DNA of 5,964 nucleotides from Actinomycetota bacterium (lineage in GTDB: Bacteria; Actinomycetota; Thermoleophilia; Solirubrobacterales; Solirubrobacteraceae). The notes under the pieces are model-generated. The model did not search any database. It had not been told where the DNA came from and worked only from the letters and a program-made list of their open reading frames with translations. Numbering within the stretch: position 1 is the first letter of the stretch; every line of letters starts with the position of its first letter. Position numbers and translations under genes: made by a program. Location: the NCBI GenBank assembly GCA_009699915.1, contig WLNG01000094.1, positions 1-5,964 of the forward strand, written 5' to 3'. Below, one piece after another: positions 1 to 5,601 of this stretch.

Positions 1-1324
1 ACTCCTCCGAGAGTTCATCCTCCGTGACGATGTTCGCGATCGCGGTCGCGGCGGCCATCTTCATCGTCTCGGTGATCCGTGTCGCGCGCGCGTCGAGCGC
101 CCCGCGGAAGATGCCCGGGAAGGCTAGAACGTTGTTGATCTGGTTCGGGTAGTCGGAGCGACCGGTCGCGATCACCCGCGCGTAGGGCGCTGCCTCCTCG
201 GGGCTGACCTCCGGCGTGGGGTTGGCCATTGCGAAGACCATCGCGTCGGGACGCATCCCGGCGAGCGCCTCTGCGGGCATGATCCGCGCGCCCGAGAGGC
301 CGATGAAGAGGTCCATCCCGTGGATCGCTTCGGCCGGGCCGCCGGTCAGCTGCTCGGGGTTGGTCGCCTCGGCGAACCAGCGCTTGACGTTGTTCATCGA
401 GCCGTCGAGGTAGTCCTCGCGGGTCGTTCCGACGATGCCGCGCGAGTCGCAGCCGACGATCTCGCGCACGCCGGCGGCGACGAGCATCTTCGTGACTGCG
501 ATCCCCGCGGCACCCAGGCCTGTGACCAGGACGCGCAGATCGGCGAGCTCGCGTCCCGTCAGGCGGCAGGCGTTGATCAGCGCCGCGAGCGTCACGATGG
601 CGGTGCCGTGCTGGTCGTCGTGGAAGACGGGAATGTCGAGATCGTTGACCAGACGGTCTTCAATTTCGAAGCAGCGCGGGGCGGAGATGTCCTCGAGGTT
701 GATGCCGCCGAAGCCCGGGGCGATCGCCTTCACGACTGCCACGATCTCGTCCGGATCCTTCGTGTCGAGGCAGATCGGGAAGGCATCGACGCCGGCGAAC
801 TCCTTGAAGAGCATCGCCTTGCCCTCCATCACCGGCATCGCGGCGCGCGGCCCGATGTCCCCGAGACCGAGAACTGCCGTGCCGTCGCTGACGACGGCCA
901 CGGTGGTGCGCGTGATCGTGAACTCGAAGGCCAGCTCCGGATCGTCGGCGATCGCCTCGCAGACGCGTGCGACGCCTGGGGTGTAGGCCATCGAGAGATC
1001 GTCGCGGGTGCGCAGCGGATGCTTGCTGTGCTGCTCGATCTTCCCACCACGGTGGAGGTCGAACGTGCGGTCGGTCGTATCGGTGACCTGCACGCCATCG
1101 ATCGCGCCGATCGCCGTCAGAATGTCGTCCCAGTGCTCGGCTCCGCCCGTGTCGATCGTGATGTCGCGTACGACCCGGCCGGAGGAGGCCTCGACGAGGT
1201 CGATCGCGCCGACCTGGCCTCCCGCGTCGCCGATCGCGGTCGCAACCTTGCCGAGCATGCCGGGGCGGTCGTCGAGCTCGACGCGGATCGTGATGCTGAA
1301 CTGGGCTGAGGGCTTCTTCGTCAC
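1..1324 (-). CDS. NAD-dependent malic enzyme with N-terminal ACT domain (3' end off window)
   Basis: Cytoplasmic enzyme that oxidatively decarboxylates malate to pyruvate, linking the TCA cycle to the pyruvate pool. The 441 visible residues start at GTG (1322-1324) and run off the left edge. An ACT domain fills about residues 9-85, with the turn DDRPGMLGKV at 18-27. The catalytic part follows: Tyr114 in AYTPGVARV, the catalytic-type Lys169 in MEGKAMLFK, metal ligands Glu211-Asp212 in INLEDISAP and Asp236/237 in FHDDQHGTA, the Rossmann loop GLGAAG at 269-274, Asn368 in AMANPTPE, and YPNQINN at 391-397. Asp293, at the end of the second Rossmann strand, suggests NAD rather than NADP (inference). 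The architecture matches the roughly 470-residue actinobacterial enzymes as I recall them, so about 30 C-terminal residues are missing. No Shine-Dalgarno precedes the GTG; the start was chosen because it gives a short leader before the ACT domain and follows a -10-like hexamer. The gene is divergent from polA. The family call is firm; the cofactor and the ACT ligand are not known. Confidence 0.95.
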   Translation of the reverse strand, partial: MTKKPSAQFSITIRVELDDRPGMLGKVATAIGDAGGQVGAIDLVEASSGRVVRDITIDTGGAEHWDDILTAIGAIDGVQVTDTTDRTFDLHRGGKIEQHSKHPLRTRDDLSMAYTPGVARVCEAIADDPELAFEFTITRTTVAVVSDGTAVLGLGDIGPRAAMPVMEGKAMLFKEFAGVDAFPICLDTKDPDEIVAVVKAIAPGFGGINLEDISAPRCFEIEDRLVNDLDIPVFHDDQHGTAIVTLAALINACRLTGRELADLRVLVTGLGAAGIAVTKMLVAAGVREIVGCDSRGIVGTTREDYLDGSMNNVKRWFAEATNPEQLTGGPAEAIHGMDLFIGLSGARIMPAEALAGMRPDAMVFAMANPTPEVSPEEAAPYARVIATGRSDYPNQINNVLAFPGIFRGALDARATRITETMKMAAATAIANIVTEDELSEE

Positions 1325-1334
1325 AGGACAGCGC

Positions 1335-1340
1335 AGTCTA
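1335..1340 (-). promoter_or_regulatory. Probable -10 element (TAGACT) of the malic enzyme gene
   Basis: On the minus strand TAGACT fits the actinobacterial -10 pattern TANNNT and ends 10 nt before the GTG start. Transcription would begin about 3-4 nt before the start codon, or at it, which agrees with the absence of a Shine-Dalgarno sequence. No good -35 box is visible 16-18 nt further upstream. Short motif, so moderate confidence. Confidence 0.45.
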
Positions 1341-1365
1341 GGAGGAAGCCCGCCGCTGCTGACGC

Positions 1366-1371
1366 TAGCTT
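1366..1371 (+). promoter_or_regulatory. Probable -10 element (TAGCTT) of polA
   Basis: TAGCTT fits TANNNT and is followed by exactly 7 nt before the GTG start of polA, the spacing expected for a leaderless transcript that begins on the start codon. It overlaps the palindrome GCTAGC at 1364-1369. No consensus -35 box is seen around 1343-1348, where AGGAAG lies. Since the intergenic region is only 54 bp, this promoter and the opposing one must overlap in polymerase footprint. Confidence 0.45.
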
Positions 1372-1378
1372 CCGTGCC

Positions 1379-3961
1379 GTGGCGCAGGAGCTGTACCTCA
1401 TCGACGGCAACAGCCTCGCCTATCGCGCCTTCTTCGCCCTGCCGGAGTCGATCGCAACCTCGCGAGGGCAGCCGACGAACGCGATCTTCGGCCTCGCGTC
1501 GATGTTCGTGAAGCTGCTCACCGAACACGGTCAGCGGCCGACGATCGTGTGCTGGGACGCCGGAACCTCCGGCCGCACGGAGATCTTCGCGGACTACAAG
1601 GGCCATCGTCCCAGCAAGCCGGACCTCCTGCGCGAGCAGTGGCCGCATTTCGAGCCGCTTGTCGAGGCGTTCGGCTGGCGCAATGCGAAGGCGGACGGCT
1701 TCGAGGCTGACGACGTGATCGGCACGCTCGCCGAGCGCGCGCGAATCGCCGGGATCGAGGTGATCGTCCTGACCGGCGATCGCGACAGCTTCCAGCTCAT
1801 CGATCGAGAGTCGCGGGTCCGCGTGATGGCGACCGGACGGGGCATCACAGACACGACCGTCTACGACCATGCCGCGGTGGTTGAGCGCTACGGCATCCCG
1901 CCGGAACTGATCCCCGACTTCTACGGACTCAAGGGCGACTCGTCCGACAACATTCCTGGGGTTCCCGGCATCGGGGACAAGACCGCGGCCGCGCTCCTGC
2001 AGCAGTTCGGGTCACTCGAAGCGGTCCTCGCGGGAGTCGATGAGATCTCTGGGGCAAAGCGCAAGGAGAACCTCACCGTCCACGCCGACGACGCGCGCAT
2101 GAGCCGCGAGCTCGCGCGGATCCAGCGCGACGTGCCGATCGACCTCGACCCGGCTGCCGATCTCGACCGGCCGCCTGACCGTGCGCGTCTACGCGAACTC
2201 TTTCGAGAGTTCGAGCTGCGTGACCCGCTCCGGCGTCTGGAGGAGGTGCTTGGAGAACCGGGCGAGCAGGAGACGGCGGCCACCGGTTCCACCGTGTTGA
2301 CGGCGAAGCTCGCGCAGGGGACTGCGACAGAAGCGGCGGCGCTGGGCGATGTGAAGACCGCGCTGGCGGTCGCGATCCACGAGGCGCAGGCAGGGGACGG
2401 CGAGCTCTTCGCGGCCGAGGAGGGTCTGCGCTTCGGCGCGGCCTGTGCAGAGGCGGCGCTGGCCGGTCCGGTGACGGCGCGTGAGGATCTCGCAGCGGCG
2501 CTCGGGTCGCGCCCGGTCATCGCGCACGACGCCAAGGCGCTTGGGGGGGTTCCGGCGGTGCTCGCGCACGACACGCTGCTCGCTGCGTATCTGCTCGATC
2601 CCGCTCGGCGCGCCTTCCCGCTCGCCGAGCTCTGCGAGGAGCGTGGACTGCACTGTGAGCTCGACGATCCGGCCGCCCGGGAGGCGGTTCTGGTGCAGGA
2701 GCTTGCACGGCTGCAGCGGCCGGAACTCGCCGAGCGTGGTCAGGAGCGGCTGCTCGATGAGGTCGAGCTCCCGCTGGTCCATGTCCTGCGCGACGTTGAG
2801 CGCGCCGGAGTGCGCCTGAATACGCCGCGCCTCGCTGAGATCGCGCAGCGGGTCGCAGCTGAGATCGAGGGCCTCGAGCGCGATATCTGGCGCTTGACCG
2901 GCGAGGAGTTCGTGATCGCCTCGCCGCAGCAGCTCGGCGCCGTGCTCTTCGACAAGCTTGGTCTCTCGCGCAAGCGCCGCGGCAAGACCGGCTATTCGAC
3001 CGACGCCCGGGTGCTCCAGTCGATTCGCGACGAGCATGAGGTCATCCCGCTGATCGAGCGCTGGCGTGAGCTGAACCAGCTCATGAAGACCTATCTCACC
3101 GCGCTGCCGAAGCTGGTGGACGGGGAGAGCCGGATCCACACGACATTCGTTCAGGCGCTCACCGCGACCGGTCGCCTGAGCTCGATCAACCCCAACCTTC
3201 AGAACATCCCAGTCCGGACTGCGCTCGGGCGCGAGATCCGCGGCTGCTTCGAGGCCGCCCCCGGGCAGGTCCTTGTGTCGGCCGACTACTCCCAGGTCGA
3301 GCTGCGCGTGCTCGCGCACGTCGCCGACGAGCCGGTCCTGAAGGAGATCTTCATCCGTGGCGAGGATGTCCACACGGCTACGGCGCGTGAAGTATTCGGC
3401 GTCGCCGAAGAGCAGATCGACGCCGGGATGCGCTCGAAGGCGAAGATGATCAACTACGGCATCGTCTATGGCCTCTCCGATTACGGCCTCGCGGATCGCC
3501 TGAACATCCCGATCCCTGAGGCGTCGGAGTTCATTGCGGCCTACCTCGAGCGGTTCAGCCGCGTGCGCGACTTCATGGCAGAGACGATCGAGCAGGCGAC
3601 GCAGCAGGGGTACGTGACGACGCTCTTCGGACGCCGGCGCAACATCCCCGAGCTGCGCGCACGCAACGGGCAGACCCGTCAGCTCGGTGAGCGTCTCGCA
3701 GTGAACACCGTGGTTCAGGGCACGGCTGCCGACGTGATGAAGCTCGCGATGATCGGCGCCCATCGGGCTCTGGGCGAGAGCGGCCTGCGCTCACGGCTGC
3801 TGCTCTCGATCCACGATGAGCTGCTCTTCGAGGGCCCGCCCGAGGAGGGCGACGCGGTGCTTGAACTCGCGCGGCGCGAGATGATCGCCCCGTGGGGCGA
3901 TCGTGAGCCCCCGCTCGGCGTCGAGGGCGGTTACGGCGCGACCTGGGTGGAGGCGAAGTAA
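1379..3961 (+). CDS. polA: DNA polymerase I, with 5'-nuclease and a degenerate proofreading domain
   Basis: Repair and lagging-strand polymerase that removes RNA primers and fills gaps. At 860 residues it is full length for the family. The 5'-nuclease domain covers about residues 1-290: Asp9 in LIDGNS, Asp60 in CWDAG, Glu109 with Asp111-Asp112 in FEADDVIGT, Asp134 and Asp136 in TGDRDS, and Asp187 and Asp190 in GDSSDNIPG, followed by the helix-hairpin-helix GVPGIGDKTA. The middle domain (about 300-460) keeps Asp398 but lacks the Asp-x-Glu of Exo I and the Tyr/Asp of Exo III, so proofreading is probably lost, as in Taq and mycobacterial PolA. The polymerase domain (about 465-860) has motif A DYSQVELR (Asp636), the O helix Arg685, Lys689 and Tyr693, and motif C HDE (812-814). 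GTG is the start because it sits just before the conserved N-terminal strand; no Shine-Dalgarno is in place. Stop TAA overlaps the next gene by one base. A run of seven G lies at 2543-2549. Confidence 0.98.
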   Translation: MAQELYLIDGNSLAYRAFFALPESIATSRGQPTNAIFGLASMFVKLLTEHGQRPTIVCWDAGTSGRTEIFADYKGHRPSKPDLLREQWPHFEPLVEAFGWRNAKADGFEADDVIGTLAERARIAGIEVIVLTGDRDSFQLIDRESRVRVMATGRGITDTTVYDHAAVVERYGIPPELIPDFYGLKGDSSDNIPGVPGIGDKTAAALLQQFGSLEAVLAGVDEISGAKRKENLTVHADDARMSRELARIQRDVPIDLDPAADLDRPPDRARLRELFREFELRDPLRRLEEVLGEPGEQETAATGSTVLTAKLAQGTATEAAALGDVKTALAVAIHEAQAGDGELFAAEEGLRFGAACAEAALAGPVTAREDLAAALGSRPVIAHDAKALGGVPAVLAHDTLLAAYLLDPARRAFPLAELCEERGLHCELDDPAAREAVLVQELARLQRPELAERGQERLLDEVELPLVHVLRDVERAGVRLNTPRLAEIAQRVAAEIEGLERDIWRLTGEEFVIASPQQLGAVLFDKLGLSRKRRGKTGYSTDARVLQSIRDEHEVIPLIERWRELNQLMKTYLTALPKLVDGESRIHTTFVQALTATGRLSSINPNLQNIPVRTALGREIRGCFEAAPGQVLVSADYSQVELRVLAHVADEPVLKEIFIRGEDVHTATAREVFGVAEEQIDAGMRSKAKMINYGIVYGLSDYGLADRLNIPIPEASEFIAAYLERFSRVRDFMAETIEQATQQGYVTTLFGRRRNIPELRARNGQTRQLGERLAVNTVVQGTAADVMKLAMIGAHRALGESGLRSRLLLSIHDELLFEGPPEEGDAVLELARREMIAPWGDREPPLGVEGGYGATWVEAK
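3949..3953 (+). promoter_or_regulatory. Ribosome binding site (GGAGG) of the ydcZ-like gene
   Basis: GGAGG lies inside the last codons of polA with 7 nt between it and the ATG at 3961, which is ideal spacing. It is the only strong Shine-Dalgarno near a start in this window, as expected for a gene read from within a polycistronic message. Confidence 0.75.
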
Positions 3962-4404
3962 TGGACCGACTGAGCGCGACGCTCCTCATGACCGGCGCCG
4001 GCGCGGCGCTTGCCACGCAGGCGCCGATCAACCTGCGCCTGGCGCGCAGCATCGGCACCTGGCCGGCGGCGCTCGTGAGCTTCACCGTCGGCGCGCTGGT
4101 CCTCTTCGTTATCTGCGTGGTCGCGGGGCGCCTGACGAACTTCTCAGGGGTCGGCGGGGCGCCATGGTGGGCGTTCGTCGGCGGGGCGATCGGCGCCGCA
4201 CTCGTGACGTCGACGATCTCAACTGTCGGCACGCTCGGCGCCGGAGGGATAGCCGCGACCGCGATCGCCGGCCAGCTCACCGCCTCGGTAGTGATCGACC
4301 GCTTTGGGCTCTTCGGGCTGCGCTCCTCGGCGCTGACGCTGGGGAAGGTTGCCGGGATCCTGCTGCTTGCGCTCGGCGCTTGGTTGATCTTGCGCGAGCG
4401 CTGA
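3961..4404 (+). CDS. DMT-superfamily membrane protein, YdcZ/DUF606 family
   Basis: Small integral membrane protein of 147 residues, the usual length for the family. About five hydrophobic segments can be placed at roughly residues 5-27, 34-57, 67-89, 92-116 and 126-145. Family-typical features are the early AxxAxQAPINLRLAR stretch (16-29), WPAALVSF (34-41), PWWAFVGG (68-75), and AGQL followed by DRFGLFGL (113-120), with a final helix ending in LRER. These match the YdcZ half-size DMT proteins (Pfam DMT_YdcZ) as I know them. They resemble drug/metabolite transporters, but I know of no assigned substrate and none can be read from the sequence. The ATG shares one base with the polA TAA stop and has its own GGAGG, so it is probably co-transcribed and translationally coupled with polA. 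Nothing in the sequence ties its function to DNA synthesis. It converges on the oxidoreductase gene 13 bp downstream. Confidence 0.88.
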   Translation: MDRLSATLLMTGAGAALATQAPINLRLARSIGTWPAALVSFTVGALVLFVICVVAGRLTNFSGVGGAPWWAFVGGAIGAALVTSTISTVGTLGAGGIAATAIAGQLTASVVIDRFGLFGLRSSALTLGKVAGILLLALGAWLILRER

Positions 4405-4424
4405 CGCGCAGCCCTGATCAGCGC
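4398..4424. terminator. Inverted repeat between converging genes, candidate bidirectional terminator
   Basis: GCGCTGA (4398-4404) and TCAGCGC (4418-4424) are perfect 7-bp inverted arms around a 13-nt loop. Beyond a single mismatch, two more pairs (G4396-C4426, C4395-G4427) are possible. There is no U tract on either strand, so it is not a classical intrinsic terminator, but U-poor hairpins are common in high-GC actinobacteria. The spacer contains a competing smaller hairpin (4400-4403 with 4409-4412). The position, exactly between two converging genes, is the main support. Confidence 0.45.
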
Positions 4425-5533
4425 GCGTATGCCGGCGAGCAGATCCTGCCGTAGTGTGAGAAGGCCCACTCCACGGTGCGCGGGTGGCTCAGGGCGCGCA
4501 GGGTCGCGGTCATCGCGCGCGGGCGAGGATTCACGTGACCGATGGCGTGCTGGACGCGCAGCAACCAGCGCCATGCATACCGGTGACCCTCGTGGAACTC
4601 GGCATAGCGCCGCAGGGCCTGGGCGTGCGTCTGGCGGCCTTCGATGACGTGGCGCAGTTCGCGACCGCAGGCGAGTCCGAAATACAGCGCCGGCCGGATC
4701 CCCTCGGCCGTGGTCGGCAGGCAGTGGCCTGCGCTGTCGCCGGCGAAGAAGATGCCGTCCTCGGTCGCGTCGCGCAGTTCGTGCGGAATCCAGTTCCCCT
4801 GATACCCGTCCGGCGGGCATCCCAGATCGGCCGCGAGGCGTACGGTCGGGTGCTTCACGTGATCGTGCGGGTCGAACGAGCCGACGCCGATGCGCAACTC
4901 GTCGCGGGCGGGGAAGCTCCACGAGTATCCGGCGCGCACGTATGCGGGATCGAGCCAGAGTTCGAGGTCATCGGACGTGCCCTTCGGATGCACCTCAAGC
5001 CCTCGTGAGAGCCGGGCATTGGGCGGCTGGATTGCATCGGGCGAGGTTGAGAGGACACGGCGCCAGCCGAGTGCATCGACAACGAGCGGTGCGGTCAGGT
5101 CGCCCCGGTCGGTGTGAACGGTGAATCCGGCCTGATGCGAGCCGGAGCGCCCGCTGACCGTTGCGGTCTCAAAGCGCGCATCTGCGGCCTGATCCCAGAG
5201 CAGCGAGCAGAGCCCCTCGTAGTCGAAGGTTGAGAAGGTCCAAGGGAGCTCCCAGCGCAGGGTCGCGCGGGGCGTGTGGTAGACCAGATCGTTGAAGCTC
5301 TGCCTGATCGATGCACCCAGATCCAGCCGATCGAGCCAGGGGGTCGGGATCGCGCAGGCGGAGGTCTGCTTCTCCCCGATCTCGTAGCGGTCGAGCACGA
5401 GAACGTCCGCGCCGGAGCCGGCGAGCTCGCGCGCGATCGCCAGCCCCGCGAACGAGGCGCCACAGATGATCACGTCGGCATCGCCCGACAGCGGGGTGCG
5501 CTCGGCACCACGTTTGGTTGCCCTGACCGGCAT
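4418..5533 (-). CDS. FAD-dependent oxidoreductase, geranylgeranyl-reductase type
   Basis: A 371-residue flavoprotein of the glutathione-reductase-fold oxidoreductases, probably cytoplasmic or membrane-associated. The FAD-binding fold starts at residue 20 with DVIICGASFAGLA: the dinucleotide loop is GASFAG (25-30), a common variant of GxGxxG, and the acidic end of the second strand is Asp48 in VLVLDR. VVDALGW (151-157) sits where the family has its conserved DG region. The second FAD motif is FFAGDSAGH (262-270), followed by TAEGIRPAL (275-283), like the EGI segment of geranylgeranyl reductases. YSWSFP (203-208) fits the YxWxFP motif of that family. Relatives reduce double bonds in isoprenoid chains of lipids, chlorophyll side chains or menaquinone; a quinone or polyprenyl substrate is plausible here but is inference. 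Halogenases and lycopene cyclases share the fold. ATG at 5533 begins a polar leader before the fold; no Shine-Dalgarno, but TAGAAT lies 9 nt upstream. Divergent from rpsA. Confidence 0.85.
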   Translation of the reverse strand: MPVRATKRGAERTPLSGDADVIICGASFAGLAIARELAGSGADVLVLDRYEIGEKQTSACAIPTPWLDRLDLGASIRQSFNDLVYHTPRATLRWELPWTFSTFDYEGLCSLLWDQAADARFETATVSGRSGSHQAGFTVHTDRGDLTAPLVVDALGWRRVLSTSPDAIQPPNARLSRGLEVHPKGTSDDLELWLDPAYVRAGYSWSFPARDELRIGVGSFDPHDHVKHPTVRLAADLGCPPDGYQGNWIPHELRDATEDGIFFAGDSAGHCLPTTAEGIRPALYFGLACGRELRHVIEGRQTHAQALRRYAEFHEGHRYAWRWLLRVQHAIGHVNPRPRAMTATLRALSHPRTVEWAFSHYGRICSPAYAR

Positions 5534-5542
5534 CGGCCGGGC

Positions 5543-5548
5543 ATTCTA
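5543..5548 (-). promoter_or_regulatory. Probable -10 element (TAGAAT) of the oxidoreductase gene
   Basis: On the minus strand TAGAAT is close to the general TATAAT consensus and fits TANNNT. It ends 9 nt before the ATG at 5533, so the 5' leader would be absent or only 2-3 nt long. No Shine-Dalgarno lies in the gap. The expected -35 position (about 5566-5571) shows no consensus. Confidence 0.5.
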
Positions 5549-5552
5549 GGCG

Positions 5553-5570
5553 CCGGGCCCTCGTGCCCGG
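5553..5570. repeat. Perfect 6-bp inverted repeat in the divergent oxidoreductase/rpsA promoter region
   Basis: CCGGGC (5553-5558) and GCCCGG (5565-5570) flank a 6-nt spacer. The repeat lies between the two -10 elements and covers the expected -35 positions of both genes, so it could be an operator. In GC-rich DNA a repeat of this size also arises by chance. Confidence 0.3.
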
Positions 5571-5585
5571 ACCCTCGCTACCCGC

Positions 5586-5591
5586 TACCCT
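5586..5591 (+). promoter_or_regulatory. Probable -10 element (TACCCT) of rpsA
   Basis: TACCCT fits TANNNT and ends 10 nt before the rpsA ATG. With 17-bp spacing the -35 position is GTGCCC (5563-5568), a weak match. The hexamer overlaps the second copy of a tandem 7-mer CGCTACC (5576-5582 and 5583-5589). No purine-rich Shine-Dalgarno lies between it and the start, so a leaderless or very short-leader message is likely. Confidence 0.4.
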
Positions 5592-5601
5592 TGCCGAACC
5601 C

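Noticed and set aside
320..1309. 329-codon open frame on the plus strand, antisense to the malic enzyme
   Set aside because: The opposite strand carries every malic enzyme motif without interruption. This translation is Arg/Asp/Ala-rich with no family signature, so it is a shadow frame.
1340..1345. AGGAGG as the ribosome binding site of polA
   Set aside because: It is 33 nt upstream of the GTG start, and no in-frame ATG, GTG or TTG lies closer to it.
2189..3763. 524-codon open frame on the minus strand, antisense to polA
   Set aside because: It lies wholly opposite conserved PolA domains, and its translation shows no recognisable domain. Long antisense frames are expected opposite GC-rich coding sequence because stop codons are rare.
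4415..4420. TGATCA palindrome between the converging genes as a protein-binding site
   Set aside because: A six-base palindrome is too common to support, and it is partly contained in the larger hairpin already described.
3573..4922. 449-codon minus-strand frame spanning polA, the ydcZ-like gene and the oxidoreductase
   Set aside because: It crosses three genes with clear family matches and translates to a low-complexity Arg/Ala/Pro-rich protein.
5563..5601. Upstream in-frame GTG as the rpsA start
   Set aside because: It would add a Pro/Ala-rich 13-residue extension, has no ribosome binding site, and overlaps the probable -10 element. The ATG at 5602 is the simpler start.
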